From contig JNIN01000001.1 in NCBI GenBank assembly GCA_000702525.1, forward strand, positions 1,684,501 through 1,748,500: a stretch of 64,000 nt of DNA, given 5' to 3'. Numbering within the stretch: the stretch's first letter is position 1; the number at the start of each line of letters is the position of its first letter. The notes under the pieces were generated by a model. It was not told the origin of the DNA and ran no database searches. It saw nothing but the letters and a program-made list of their open reading frames with translations. A program made the translations under genes and the position numbers. Source of the DNA: Lachnospiraceae bacterium AC2012 (GTDB lineage Bacteria > Bacillota > Clostridia > Lachnospirales > Lachnospiraceae). Shown here piece after piece: positions 1 to 10,914 of this stretch.

Positions 1-276
1 GCGGATCAGATTATGATATTGGGAGAGTACCGCCCATGGAAATATCGGGAAGTGCAGACGTTCATGAAACAGTTAATGAATCACGATATCGCGATAGAGT
101 CGGGGGATTTTTATGGGATTAATGTGAATCATGCAGAACGGCAGCATTTCCGGGCAGAGTTTCATAGGAATGTGAAGAAGCTTCCTGCCATTGTGGATCC
201 ATTTCACTTGACGAAACAAGAACAAAAGTGGATTGGAGACTTACTCATCAAGTATTTAAAAATAAGTAGTGTTTAA
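1..276 (+). CDS. C-terminal end of an unidentified protein (partial)
   Basis: The reading frame is open from base 1 and ends at a TAA at 274-276, so this is the last 91 codons of a gene that starts before the window. The fragment is rich in charged and aromatic residues and has no membrane segment, signal or cysteine motif. I do not recognise the family. A Met at 13 is internal and has no ribosome binding site before it. A strong intrinsic terminator follows at 316-347, so this gene ends its transcription unit. Confidence 0.6.
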   Translation, partial: ADQIMILGEYRPWKYREVQTFMKQLMNHDIAIESGDFYGINVNHAERQHFRAEFHRNVKKLPAIVDPFHLTKQEQKWIGDLLIKYLKISSV

Positions 277-315
277 AGGGAACATTGTAAAATGTAAAAG
301 GTAAGAAATAAGGAA

Positions 316-347
316 GCGGAGCGCAGAACGTGCGCTCCGCCTTTTTG
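316..347 (+). terminator. Rho-independent terminator
   Basis: A perfect 9-bp GC-rich stem (GCGGAGCGC at 316-324 with GCGCTCCGC at 332-340) closes a 7-base loop and is followed by CTTTTTG. It separates the partial first gene from the GH18 gene. Confidence 0.88.
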
Positions 348-371
348 TATACAGGGAAAGTATGTTATAAT
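345..371 (+). promoter_or_regulatory. Sigma-A promoter with extended -10
   Basis: TATAAT at 366-371 is preceded by TG at 363-364, which makes an extended -10. A weak -35, TTGTAT at 345-350, sits 15 bp upstream and overlaps the tail of the terminator. It lies 50 bp before the GH18 start. Confidence 0.6.
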
Positions 372-420
372 AAAACGGATTATGTAAACAGTCGGGAAGC
401 TGAAAAATGAGGAGAATTTT

Positions 421-2181
421 ATGAGAGTGGGACATAATAGAAATAGATCTGAAAATCGAAATAGAAATCGCCGTTCCCTGGCGATTCCAAAGAATCCAAA
501 AGTGAGAATTGCGGGGATAGCTCTTGTTGTTATTTTTATTTTTGGAATCATATTGGCGATTCATAAATATGCGCCAACAAAAGAGAAGATGTCACTGACG
601 GATTATTTCGTTCAAACAGAGGAAAATGAGTCTTCCGTGATTTTGAATGGTGAGTATTATGAAGTTCCGGAAGCGACCAATGTATATGCACTTGTGCAGA
701 ATGGAACGACGTATTTGTCACTAGGATTTATTAAGGCAAATCTGGATGATGGATATGTTTATGATGATACGGAAAATATCTTGCGATATACCACGGATAC
801 GGATGTAATTTCCGTGAATCTTGGAGAAACCAATTATACCGTAAATAAGGATACAGCATCCATGGATCAGCCTATTATCATTTATGAAAACGATATGGCG
901 TATCTTTCTGTGGATTTTGTGAAATTGTATACGGATATTACTTATTATACCGTGGAAAATCCAAATCGAATTGTCGTGGAGACAGCCGGTTGGGAGAAAA
1001 CAGTCGCCACAGTAAAGAGAGACACAGAATTACGTCGTTTTGGTGGAAACAAGAGCAAAATCTTATCTACCGTCAGCAAGGGCGACAGTGTGATTGTCAT
1101 GGAAAACTATGGGAAATGGAGCCTGGTGCTGTCAGAGGATGGCGTACTTGGTTGTATAAAGAACAGTAAACTCCGTGATAAGACGAAGGAAGAGACAGAA
1201 GCTTCGTTGGAAAAACGCGAGTACAGTCACATTTCCATGGATGAGACCATCAATATGGCATGGTTCCAGGTGACGAATAGTTCGGCAAATTCCGGATTAT
1301 CAGAATATCTTTCGAATACGAATGGATTAAATGTACTTTCGCCAACGTGGTTTTATCTGTCCGATAATGCCGGAGGTGTTGGTGACTACGGTTCGCTCGA
1401 AGCGGTGACGCTTTGTCATCAGCAGGGCATCCAGGTATGGGGACTACTCAGTAACCTGGTGGTGGATGATGTAGATACAACGGCAGTTTTAAATACGACT
1501 TCTGCGAGAGATAATCTGATTAACAATATTCTTGCCAAGGCGATTGCCTATGATTTGGATGGTATCAATATTGATTTAGAGACGATTAGTGCAAATGCAG
1601 CGGATGGTTACGTTGAATTTATTCGAGAGTTATCCTTGAAGTGTGAGAAGAATGATCTGATTCTCTCAGTGGATAATTATGTACCAACGGCATCCAGCGC
1701 TTATTATAATCGTAGCGCGCAGGCGGATTATGCGGATTACTGCGTGATTATGGCTTATGATGAGCATTATTCCGGCTCGGAGGAAGCGGGATCGGTGTCC
1801 TCCATCGATTTTGTGAAAAACGGTGTGAAGGATACGTTAGAAGAGGTTCCAGCGGATCAGATTATCCTGGCACTTCCTTTCTACACAAGACTTTGGAAGA
1901 CAACAGAGGATAGTGTAACTTGTACGTCTATGGGCATGCAGGAAGCGTCCGAATATTTGATTAAGAATGATATCGAGACGGTCTGGGACGATGAAACGGG
2001 TCAGTACTACGCAGAGTTTGAACAGGATGGTAGTACCTACAGCATCTGGATGGAAGACAATAAGTCTTTGGATTTGAAGTTGCAGGTGTTTGAAGATAAT
2101 AAATTGGCAGGTGTTTCCTTCTGGAAGCTTGGTTTTGAACCATCTTCCATCTGGGATACCATTGCAAAATATACAAACTAG
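421..2181 (+). CDS. Membrane-anchored GH18-family protein with stalk and SH3-like domains
   Basis: Predicted cell-envelope protein of 586 residues. A basic N-terminus is followed by one hydrophobic segment (about 31-46), probably an uncleaved signal anchor. Residues about 65-190 resemble the copper amine oxidase N-terminal-like stalk domain, 190-255 look like a bacterial SH3 domain, and about 275-580 form a glycoside hydrolase 18 barrel. The GH18 signature DGINIDLE is intact at about 380-387, so the catalytic Glu is present. Relatives in Firmicutes (YaaH/YdhD type) act on peptidoglycan or spore cortex; this substrate is an inference. The start is set by GAGGAG at 409-414. The gene is followed 31 bp later by tsaC without a terminator, so the two may be co-transcribed. 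Confidence 0.85.
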   Translation: MRVGHNRNRSENRNRNRRSLAIPKNPKVRIAGIALVVIFIFGIILAIHKYAPTKEKMSLTDYFVQTEENESSVILNGEYYEVPEATNVYALVQNGTTYLSLGFIKANLDDGYVYDDTENILRYTTDTDVISVNLGETNYTVNKDTASMDQPIIIYENDMAYLSVDFVKLYTDITYYTVENPNRIVVETAGWEKTVATVKRDTELRRFGGNKSKILSTVSKGDSVIVMENYGKWSLVLSEDGVLGCIKNSKLRDKTKEETEASLEKREYSHISMDETINMAWFQVTNSSANSGLSEYLSNTNGLNVLSPTWFYLSDNAGGVGDYGSLEAVTLCHQQGIQVWGLLSNLVVDDVDTTAVLNTTSARDNLINNILAKAIAYDLDGINIDLETISANAADGYVEFIRELSLKCEKNDLILSVDNYVPTASSAYYNRSAQADYADYCVIMAYDEHYSGSEEAGSVSSIDFVKNGVKDTLEEVPADQIILALPFYTRLWKTTEDSVTCTSMGMQEASEYLIKNDIETVWDDETGQYYAEFEQDGSTYSIWMEDNKSLDLKLQVFEDNKLAGVSFWKLGFEPSSIWDTIAKYTN

Positions 2182-2212
2182 GTTCTCTAGGAATAGAAAG
2201 AAGCGATAAATT

Positions 2213-3262
2213 ATGGAAACGATACGTATTGATATGACGGAGGAGAAGGTCGATCATCAGAAGTTGGAGGCGCCCATTGAGATTTTGAAAAAGGGCGGGC
2301 TGGTAGCATTTCCAACAGAGACCGTATATGGACTGGGTGGAGATGCACTGCGGGCGGATGCATCAAAGAAGATTTATGCTGCTAAGGGCAGACCTTCGGA
2401 TAATCCTTTAATTGTTCATATTGCAGATTTCTCACAGTTAGAAGAGATCGCTTCGGAGGTTCCGGAGTCTGCCAGAAAACTGAATGAAGCATTCTGGCCG
2501 GGACCACTTACGATGATTGTAAAGAAAAATGACAAGGTGCCTTATGAGACAACAGGCGGACTGGATACCGTTGCTGTTCGTATGCCATCGCATCCGGTGG
2601 CACGTGCATTGCTGCAGGACAGCCGGGTGATGATTGCGGCACCATCGGCAAATACCAGTGGTAGACCAAGTCCGACAATGGCGGATCACGTATGGGAAGA
2701 CTTGCATGACAAAATCGATTGCATTATCGACGGTGGTACGGTCGACATTGGGCTGGAATCAACGATTGTAGATCTGTCGGAGGATGTTCCAACCATTCTG
2801 AGACCGGGATATATCAATCAGGAAATGATTCGTGAGGTGCTTGGTGAATGTATTATGGATCCGGGACTTTCGGAAGAGAATAAGAAGGTTCGTCCAAAGG
2901 CGCCGGGGATGCGTTATAAGCATTATGCACCAAAGGGAGAGCTCTATATCGTCGAAGGTGATATGGACAAGGTGATTGATAAAATCAATGAACTCGCAAA
3001 GGAAGCAAGTGAGTCTGGTGAAATTGTAGGTATTGTTGCTACAGAAGAAACAAAAGATCGCTATAAATACGGTCGTGTTCTGACTATCGGTAGTCGTGAG
3101 GATGAAGATTCCATCGCACATAATCTCTATGGAATCCTTAGAGAATTCGATGAATTAGGCGACACAAAGATGTATACGGAGGCGTTCTCGACTCCAAGAA
3201 TTGGACAGGCGATTATGAATCGTTTATTAAAAGCGGCAGGGCATAAAGTAATAGAAGTTTAG
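2213..3262 (+). CDS. tsaC: L-threonylcarbamoyladenylate synthase (Sua5/YwlC)
   Basis: Makes threonylcarbamoyl-AMP from threonine, bicarbonate and ATP for the t6A modification of ANN-decoding tRNAs. At 349 residues it is the long Sua5 form: a YrdC/TsaC domain (about 15-205) plus a C-terminal Sua5 domain (about 225-345). The KGRPSDNPL segment and the PTETVYGLG segment are the conserved nucleotide and threonine binding motifs. The neighbours (a phosphatase-like protein, then genes leading into atp) match the ywlC-ywlE-to-atp gene order seen in other Firmicutes. The Shine-Dalgarno before ATG 2213 is weak (GAAAGAAG). Confidence 0.93.
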   Translation: METIRIDMTEEKVDHQKLEAPIEILKKGGLVAFPTETVYGLGGDALRADASKKIYAAKGRPSDNPLIVHIADFSQLEEIASEVPESARKLNEAFWPGPLTMIVKKNDKVPYETTGGLDTVAVRMPSHPVARALLQDSRVMIAAPSANTSGRPSPTMADHVWEDLHDKIDCIIDGGTVDIGLESTIVDLSEDVPTILRPGYINQEMIREVLGECIMDPGLSEENKKVRPKAPGMRYKHYAPKGELYIVEGDMDKVIDKINELAKEASESGEIVGIVATEETKDRYKYGRVLTIGSREDEDSIAHNLYGILREFDELGDTKMYTEAFSTPRIGQAIMNRLLKAAGHKVIEV

Positions 3263-3303
3263 AAAATTTTTAGAAAATTTGGGCAAAATTGCGAAAATAT
3301 CGT

Positions 3304-3330
3304 TTGTAAATACTTGAATTTCTATATAAA
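3304..3330 (+). promoter_or_regulatory. Possible promoter for the phosphatase-like/ATP synthase operon
   Basis: The AT-rich gap after tsaC holds TTGTAA at 3304-3309 and TATAAA at 3325-3330 with 15 bp between them. No other promoter was found before the ATP synthase genes, which are tightly packed or overlapping from here on. The spacing is short, so this is tentative. Confidence 0.35.
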
Positions 3331-3349
3331 ATAATTGATAATCAAAGGT

Positions 3350-3814
3350 ATGACAGAAGTGAGACGAATCATATTTGTAGATGAAAACGGAATCAGCCGT
3401 GCACCCATGGCAAAGGCGCTATTTACGCGTGTTACAGGAAACTCTTCCGTAGAGGTTCTGTGCAGGGGACTCGTGGTTGCATTTCCAGAACCATTAAATC
3501 AAAAAGCAGAAGCAGTGATGATCAGTAATGAGATCGAAGTATCGGATTTTACATCAGAGGAATTGATGGATGATGATATTACAGATGAAACACTGGTTTT
3601 CACAATGGACAGAATGATGCAGCAGCAGGTTTTGTCGAGATTTGCGCATGCTACAGAGGATAACACGTTTGTTCTCGGCTATTACGTTGGAGATGAACTG
3701 GAGACGATGGATCCTTATGGCGGCTCACTGCAGACGTATGGTCTCTGTTTTGAGACACTGAAAGAAACCGTTGTGAAGTTGTTTCATAAACTTCAGGAAG
3801 AAGGACAGTTATGA
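3350..3814 (+). CDS. Low-molecular-weight phosphatase-like protein with catalytic Cys replaced by Asp
   Basis: The fold signature is that of low-molecular-weight tyrosine/arginine phosphatases (YwlE family): an N-terminal beta strand leading into the phosphate loop, a final DPYGG motif that normally carries the general acid, and a length near 155 residues. The loop reads FVDENGISRAP where active enzymes have FVC-x-x-N-x-CRSP: the nucleophile cysteine is Asp (bases 3380-3382) while the phosphate-binding Arg remains. It is therefore probably not an active phosphatase and may bind a ligand or regulate. Start is uncertain: ATG 3350 is used here, but GTG 3359 has AAAGG at 3344-3348 at good spacing and aligns best with the family; a TTG at 3335 has no ribosome site. 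Overlaps the next gene by 4 bases. Confidence 0.72.
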   Translation: MTEVRRIIFVDENGISRAPMAKALFTRVTGNSSVEVLCRGLVVAFPEPLNQKAEAVMISNEIEVSDFTSEELMDDDITDETLVFTMDRMMQQQVLSRFAHATEDNTFVLGYYVGDELETMDPYGGSLQTYGLCFETLKETVVKLFHKLQEEGQL

Positions 3815-4296
3815 GTGACAAGAGAGAAGACTATATCTCCTGGGACGAATATTTCATGGGCGTAGCGAAACTGTCTGGTATGCGGTCGAAAGATCCACAT
3901 ACGCAGGTGGGAGCTTGTATTGTTAGTCAGAATAATAAAATCCTATCCATGGGCTATAATGGATTTCCTGTAGGATGTTCCGACGATGCATTTCCATGGC
4001 AGAGAGATGGAGATCCGTTGGAGAATAAATATTTCTACACAACACATGCAGAATTGAATGCAATCCTGAATTATGGCGGTGGTTCCTTGGAAGGAACAAA
4101 GCTCTACGTATCGCTTTTCCCTTGCAATGAATGTGCAAAGGCTGTAATTCAGTCAGGAATTGGAGAGATTATTTACGATTCTGATAAATATCAGCACACT
4201 CCATCGGTAATCGCATCGAAGAAGATGTTGGATGCTGCCGGCGTGAAATATCGTAAATATCAGAGAACGGATAGAGAGATCCGTATTTCCCTATGA
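3811..4296 (+). CDS. comEB: dCMP deaminase (ComEB family)
   Basis: Zinc-dependent deamination of dCMP to dUMP, feeding dTMP synthesis. The 161-residue protein has the cytidine/deoxycytidylate deaminase motifs: HAE (zinc His and catalytic Glu, about 72-74) and PCNEC (about 100-104, the two zinc cysteines). The ATG overlaps the end of the phosphatase-like gene (ATGA), and its own stop overlaps the atpZ start in the same way, so translation is probably coupled through the start of the ATP synthase operon. A late-competence role is only inherited from the name comEB. Confidence 0.9.
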   Translation: MSDKREDYISWDEYFMGVAKLSGMRSKDPHTQVGACIVSQNNKILSMGYNGFPVGCSDDAFPWQRDGDPLENKYFYTTHAELNAILNYGGGSLEGTKLYVSLFPCNECAKAVIQSGIGEIIYDSDKYQHTPSVIASKKMLDAAGVKYRKYQRTDREIRISL

Positions 4297-4532
4297 TGAA
4301 GAGGGAAGATAAACAGCAGATTGTGAATATGCTGGCGCTGATTAGTCAACTTGGCATCACGATGCTGGTTTCGATTATGTTAGGAACATTCGCAGGAATG
4401 TTTATAGATAAAGAGTTGGGCACGAACTATATCAGTGTTATAGGTTTCTTTATCGGAAGTGCAGGCGGATTTCGATCCGTGTACATAATGGTAAAAAAAT
4501 ATCTAAGGAAAAAAACAAGAAATACTAAATGA
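4293..4532 (+). CDS. atpZ: AtpZ/AtpI-family small membrane protein
   Basis: A 79-residue protein with two hydrophobic segments (about 14-34 and 42-64) and a basic C-terminus, matching the AtpZ/AtpI family that heads many ATP synthase operons. Family members are thought to help Mg2+/Ca2+ supply or c-ring assembly. Starts in a 4-base overlap with the dCMP deaminase gene; a second ATG lies directly after at 4297. Overlaps the following subunit I gene by 4 bases. Confidence 0.8.
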   Translation: MMKREDKQQIVNMLALISQLGITMLVSIMLGTFAGMFIDKELGTNYISVIGFFIGSAGGFRSVYIMVKKYLRKKTRNTK

Positions 4533-4945
4533 AGTTACTGAAAAGATTAAATGATGCATTACCTGCTCTCGTGGGGACAATCATTATCTACGGATTGATT
4601 GTGGAGTTCGTGGGAGTTTGGTTTGCAGAGTCCAAGCTACTGTTTACAACAGGGCTGTGGATAGGGGAGTTATGTGCCATATTTATGGCAATTCATATTG
4701 CAATCATCATTCGTGATGCAGTGGAACTTGGAGAGTCCGGGACGAAGCGCCTGGCGTTCAAGTCCGTATCTCGTTATGTAATTGTAGTGGTTGTTTTTCT
4801 GGGTATGACGTATTTTCACCTGGGAGACTTTATCGCTGCATTTATAGGTGTTTTGGGATTAAAGGTCTGTGCTTATGTTCAGCCTTTTATTCATACAAGA
4901 ATATTGAAAGACGTTGATAAATCTGCAGAAGAAGGGGGTGAGTAA
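4529..4945 (+). CDS. atpI: ATP synthase subunit I-like membrane protein
   Basis: A 138-residue protein with four predicted membrane helices (about 12-32, 38-60, 80-100 and 103-122) and a charged tail. By position between atpZ and atpB and by topology it is the AtpI-type assembly factor, which in studied systems helps form the c-ring. Primary sequence in this family is poorly conserved, so the assignment leans on context. The next base after its stop begins atpB. Confidence 0.78.
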   Translation: MKLLKRLNDALPALVGTIIIYGLIVEFVGVWFAESKLLFTTGLWIGELCAIFMAIHIAIIIRDAVELGESGTKRLAFKSVSRYVIVVVVFLGMTYFHLGDFIAAFIGVLGLKVCAYVQPFIHTRILKDVDKSAEEGGE

Positions 4946-5683
4946 TTGAGTTATGCAATTCTAATGTCGTCATCTAATGATATAGACTCTTTCTATATCA
5001 AGGGCTTGTTCTCATATGAACTATTTGGACAAACATTATGGATTACGACGTCACATGTCTGTATTCTTATCGTTATGTTGCTTCTGATTCTGTTTGCAGT
5101 TATTGCAAATAGAAAGTTGAAGAATGCAACGGAAGTCCCGGATACATTTCAAAATATCATAGAGATTTTGATTGAGAAATTAGACGGTGTAGTGGAAGGT
5201 AGTATGGGAAAACATGCGCCTAGATTCAGAAACTGGATGCTAACGTTATTTTTCTTCATTTTCGTTAGTAACATTTCCGGTTTACTTGGTCTAAGACCGC
5301 CTACGGCGGACTATGGTACAACGTTTGCTCTGGCATTGGTTACATTCTGTATGATTAGATTCAACGAGGTGAAACACAATAGCCCTGGAGCAATCTGGAA
5401 GGACAAATGTTCCCCATTGCCACCATGGTTGCCAATTTGGCTTCCAATCAACCTGGTCAGTGATTTGGCTGTACCGATTTCCTTGAGCTTACGTCTTTTT
5501 GCAAATGTGCTCTCTGGAACGGTAATTATGGCCCTGGTATATGGGCTGCTTGGTAAAATTGCGCTGGCTTGGCCATCCGTACTACATATCTATTTCGATC
5601 TGTTTTCCGGAGCAATTCAGACATACGTTTTCGCGATGCTGACTATGACATATGTAGCTCAAGCAATCGGTGATGACGAATAA
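4946..5683 (+). CDS. atpB: F-type ATP synthase subunit a
   Basis: Membrane stator subunit that provides the ion half-channels to the c-ring. The 245-residue protein has the hallmark SLRLFANVLSG segment containing the essential arginine, followed by the last membrane hairpin with the conserved Gln (IQTYVFAML). It starts at TTG 4946: a very strong AAGGGGGTG at 4931-4939 lies 6 bases upstream and the previous gene ends at 4945. The next in-frame ATG, at 4964, has no ribosome site. Confidence 0.93.
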   Translation: MSYAILMSSSNDIDSFYIKGLFSYELFGQTLWITTSHVCILIVMLLLILFAVIANRKLKNATEVPDTFQNIIEILIEKLDGVVEGSMGKHAPRFRNWMLTLFFFIFVSNISGLLGLRPPTADYGTTFALALVTFCMIRFNEVKHNSPGAIWKDKCSPLPPWLPIWLPINLVSDLAVPISLSLRLFANVLSGTVIMALVYGLLGKIALAWPSVLHIYFDLFSGAIQTYVFAMLTMTYVAQAIGDDE

Positions 5684-5711
5684 GAAAACAAAGAAACAAG
5701 AGGAGGAATAA

Positions 5712-5969
<258 letters not shown>

Positions 5970-6017
5970 GAGAGGTAGTATCTCACCAGGATATGGAAAG
6001 GAGGAAGAACCAAGACT

Positions 6018-6533
6018 ATGGAAAGAATATTTGGTCTTGACGCGCAGTTGTTGCAAGATACAACCTTGCTTCTGATCTCCGTGTTCTTTCTGTCTTTGCT
6101 CTTATCCTATCTTTTATTTGATCCTGCCAGAAAGATTCTGCAGGACCGTAAGGAGAAGATTGCAACAGATATTCAGAATGCAACTGAGGATCTCGAATCC
6201 GCAGCAAAGCTGAAGAAGGAATATGGTGCAAAGCTTCGAGATGTTGATAAAGAAGCAGAACAGATTCTTAGTGAAGCGAGACAAAAAGCGTTAAAGAACG
6301 AAACTAAAATTATCAACGAGGCGAAAGAAGAGGCTGCCAGAATCATTGCTAGAGCCAATGAAGAAGCAGAACTTGAGAAGAAGCGTGTCGCTGATGAGAT
6401 GAAGCAGGAGATGATTATCATCGCTGCTGCCATGGCACAGAAAGTTGTTGCCAACAATATTAATACAGAGATTCAGGAATCTCTGGTTGATGAGACATTG
6501 AAGGAAATGGGTGGTAATACATGGCAAAGATAG
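6018..6533 (+). CDS. atpF: F-type ATP synthase subunit b
   Basis: Peripheral-stalk subunit of 171 residues. One N-terminal membrane helix (about 11-33) is followed by a long, highly charged Ala/Glu/Lys-rich helix that dimerises and reaches up to F1. AGGAGGAAG at 5999-6007 serves as ribosome site for ATG 6018. The last 13 bases overlap atpH, so translation of the two stalk proteins is likely coupled. Confidence 0.93.
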   Translation: MERIFGLDAQLLQDTTLLLISVFFLSLLLSYLLFDPARKILQDRKEKIATDIQNATEDLESAAKLKKEYGAKLRDVDKEAEQILSEARQKALKNETKIINEAKEEAARIIARANEEAELEKKRVADEMKQEMIIIAAAMAQKVVANNINTEIQESLVDETLKEMGGNTWQR

Positions 6534-7087
6534 TTTCAAATGTGTACGGAAATGCATTATTTGAACTGGCCGTGGAACAGAACAAGATGAAAGAGTATGA
6601 AGAAGAGGCGAGAGCCCTAGTAAACATTCTCGACGAGAACCCAGACCTTCTTCAGATGATGACTCATCCGAACATTGATAAAGAAGAGAAATTAAATACA
6701 GTAGAATCCATCTTCAAAGGCAAGGCGTCGGATGAAATTGTTGGTCTTATGCGTATGGTAGTGGAGAAGAATCATTTCAAAGAAATGAAGGCAATCTTCA
6801 ACTACTTCATAAGCCGGGCAATGGAATATCAGAATATTGGTGTAGCGATTGTTGCAACACCAATGGAGCTCAGTGCAGAGAAGAAGGAAGAAATTGTAAA
6901 GAAATTGGAAGAGACAACAGATTATGTCTCATTTGAGATGCATTACAAAGTACAGCCGGAATTGATCGGTGGTATGGTAGTGCGAATCGGTGATCGAGTA
7001 GTAGATAGTTCCATTCGAACAAAGATTGAACATCTATCTCGAGAAATGCAAAAAATACAGTTAAAGGTAGGTGAGAGCACTCCATGA
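6521..7087 (+). CDS. atpH: F-type ATP synthase subunit delta
   Basis: The 188-residue delta subunit (OSCP) connects the b stalk to the top of the alpha/beta hexamer. It has the N-terminal helical bundle (about 1-105) and the conserved C-terminal segment around [19 protein letters not shown]. Overlaps atpF at its start and atpA by 4 bases (ATGA) at its end. Confidence 0.94.
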   Translation: MAKIVSNVYGNALFELAVEQNKMKEYEEEARALVNILDENPDLLQMMTHPNIDKEEKLNTVESIFKGKASDEIVGLMRMVVEKNHFKEMKAIFNYFISRAMEYQNIGVAIVATPMELSAEKKEEIVKKLEETTDYVSFEMHYKVQPELIGGMVVRIGDRVVDSSIRTKIEHLSREMQKIQLKVGESTP

Positions 7088-8592
7088 ATTTAAGACCAGA
7101 AGAGATCAGTTCTGTCATCAAGGAACAGATGAAACGCTACGCATCAGAGCTGGAAGTCGCCGACGTGGGAACTGTAATCCAGGTTGCGGATGGTATTGTT
7201 CGTATCCATGGACTGGAGAACGCCATGCAGGGTGAGTTGCTGGAATTCCCAGGCGAAGTTTATGGAATGGTAATGAACCTCGAAGAAGATAATGTAGGTG
7301 CCGTACTTCTCGGTGCTGCAAAGAATATCAACGAGGGCGATACCGTTAAGACTACCGGACGAGTAGTTGAGGTTCCGGTTGGAGATGCCATGCTTGGCCG
7401 TGTTGTTAATGCACTTGGTCAGCCAATTGATGGTAAGGGACCGATCGAAACAGATAAGTTCCGTCAGATTGAGCGAGTTGCCTCCGGTGTTATTTCTCGT
7501 AAATCCGTTGATACTCCACTTCAGACTGGTATCAAGGCGATTGACTCCATGATTCCAATCGGTCGTGGACAGCGAGAATTAATTATCGGTGATAAGCAGA
7601 CTGGTAAGACTGCTATCGCAATCGATACAATCATTAATCAGAAACATGAAAATGTAAAATGTATCTATGTTGCTATCGGCCAGAAGGCTTCAACTGTAGC
7701 AAACATTGTACAGACTTTAGAAGAATTCGGTGCTATGAGCTATACAACCGTAGTAGCTTCTACAGCTTCAGAGCTTGCACCACTCCAGTACATTGCTCCA
7801 TACGCAGGTTGTGCGATTGGTGAGGAATGGATGGAGAAGGGCGAAGATGTCCTGGTAGTATATGATGACTTGAGCAAACATGCGACAGCTTATCGTACAC
7901 TCTCCTTGCTTCTTCGTAGACCACCAGGCCGTGAGGCTTATCCTGGTGACGTTTTCTATCTGCATTCAAGACTTCTTGAGCGTGCAGCTAGACTTTCAGA
8001 CGCACTGGGTGGAGGATCCTTAACAGCATTGCCAATTATTGAAACACAGGCAGGTGATGTATCTGCATACATCCCTACCAATGTTATTTCTATTACAGAT
8101 GGTCAGATTTATCTGGAAACAGATGCCTTCAACGAAGGTTTCAGACCTGCGATCAATGCTGGTTTATCCGTATCCCGTGTAGGTGGTTCTGCACAGATTA
8201 AGGCGATGAAGAAGATTGCTGCTCCAATTCGAGTAGAGTTGGCACAGTATCGAGAACTTGCTGCATTTGCTCAGTTTGGTTCCGAATTGGATGCATCCAC
8301 AGCGGAACAGTTAGCTCAGGGTGAAAGAATCCGTGAGATGCTGAAGCAGCCACAGTATGCACCAATGGGTGTTGAATATCAGATTATGATTATCTTCGCA
8401 GCAACACAGAAATATCTTCTTGATATTCCTACAGAAGATGTCTTAGTATTCCAGAACGCTTTGTTTGAACTGGTTGATACAAAGTATCCAGAGATTCCAG
8501 AAGGAATCCGTTCTACAAAGGAACTGGGAGATGACATCAAGGATAAGCTGATTAAAGCAATTGAAGAATGCAAGCAGACATACAACAAATAG
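7084..8592 (+). CDS. atpA: F-type ATP synthase subunit alpha
   Basis: Non-catalytic nucleotide-binding subunit of the F1 hexamer, 502 residues, full length. Walker A GDKQTGKT is at about 169-176, and the alpha/beta signature [14 protein letters not shown] is near 358-371. The N-terminal beta-barrel (about 25-95) and the C-terminal helical domain are both present. Overlaps atpH by 4 bases. Confidence 0.97.
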   Translation: MNLRPEEISSVIKEQMKRYASELEVADVGTVIQVADGIVRIHGLENAMQGELLEFPGEVYGMVMNLEEDNVGAVLLGAAKNINEGDTVKTTGRVVEVPVGDAMLGRVVNALGQPIDGKGPIETDKFRQIERVASGVISRKSVDTPLQTGIKAIDSMIPIGRGQRELIIGDKQTGKTAIAIDTIINQKHENVKCIYVAIGQKASTVANIVQTLEEFGAMSYTTVVASTASELAPLQYIAPYAGCAIGEEWMEKGEDVLVVYDDLSKHATAYRTLSLLLRRPPGREAYPGDVFYLHSRLLERAARLSDALGGGSLTALPIIETQAGDVSAYIPTNVISITDGQIYLETDAFNEGFRPAINAGLSVSRVGGSAQIKAMKKIAAPIRVELAQYRELAAFAQFGSELDASTAEQLAQGERIREMLKQPQYAPMGVEYQIMIIFAATQKYLLDIPTEDVLVFQNALFELVDTKYPEIPEGIRSTKELGDDIKDKLIKAIEECKQTYNK

Positions 8593-8616
8593 TATGTTGA
8601 AAGGCGGTGACAAGTT

Positions 8617-9483
8617 ATGGCCTCAATGAGGGACATAAAACGTAGGAAAAGCAGTATTTCCAGTACGCAGCAGATCACAAAAGCCATGAAGCTTGTATCC
8701 ACTGTAAAGTTGCAAAAGGCGAAGTCCAGAGCAGAAGAGACGACTCCATACTTTAATCATATGTATGCGACCGTTAGCAGTCTGCTGAAAAGAACCGGCA
8801 ATATCGACCATCCATACCTGAATAAGAGGGATGAAGGTAAGAAAGTGGTAATCACGATTACTTCAAACCGTGGTTTGGCTGGTGGTTACAATAGTAATAT
8901 TGTAAAGTTGATTGCCAATTCTGATATCCCAAAGGAAGATGCGCAGATTTATGCCATCGGTTCTAAGGGTGCAGATGGCTTAAAGGCCAAAGGATATGAG
9001 ATTAAAGTGGACAACTCTGAAATTATGGAGGCGCCAACCTATGATGATGCTAGAGAGGTATGCGATAGCGTACTGAAGGCATATGAAGAGGGGGAGGTAA
9101 ATGAAATTTACCTGGCGTATACACATTTCAAGAATACAGTTGTTCATGAGCCAAAGCTCTTAAAACTTCTGCCGGTGGAAGTTCCAGAAGAGGATGGTGT
9201 AGAGGAGGAAACTCCGAAGAACACCGCTCTGATGAGCTTCGAGCCAAATGAAGAAGAGGCTCTGGCAATGATTATTCCAAAGTATGTAACCAGCCTGGTT
9301 TACGGTGCATTGGTAGAAGCAGTTGCTTCTGAAAATGGTGCACGTATGCAGGCGATGGATTCTGCGACAAGCAATGCTGAGGAAATGATCAGTGATCTGA
9401 CACTGAAGTACAACCGCGCAAGACAGGGTTCTATCACACAGGAACTTACCGAGATTATCGCGGGCGCGGATGCTTTAAGCTAA
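8617..9483 (+). CDS. atpG: F-type ATP synthase subunit gamma
   Basis: Central rotor shaft, 288 residues. The N-terminal helix (MRDIKRRKSSISSTQQITKA) and the C-terminal helix (YNRARQGSITQELTEIIAGA) that form the coiled coil are both conserved, with the Rossmann-like domain between them. AAAGGCGGTGA at 8599-8609 is the ribosome site. A short acidic insertion lies around residues 190-205. Confidence 0.96.
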   Translation: MASMRDIKRRKSSISSTQQITKAMKLVSTVKLQKAKSRAEETTPYFNHMYATVSSLLKRTGNIDHPYLNKRDEGKKVVITITSNRGLAGGYNSNIVKLIANSDIPKEDAQIYAIGSKGADGLKAKGYEIKVDNSEIMEAPTYDDAREVCDSVLKAYEEGEVNEIYLAYTHFKNTVVHEPKLLKLLPVEVPEEDGVEEETPKNTALMSFEPNEEEALAMIIPKYVTSLVYGALVEAVASENGARMQAMDSATSNAEEMISDLTLKYNRARQGSITQELTEIIAGADALS

Positions 9484-9508
9484 CGTTTATAAACAAATTA
9501 AGGAGTGA

Positions 9509-10903
<1,395 letters not shown>

Positions 10904-10914
10904 GGAGTGATCCC

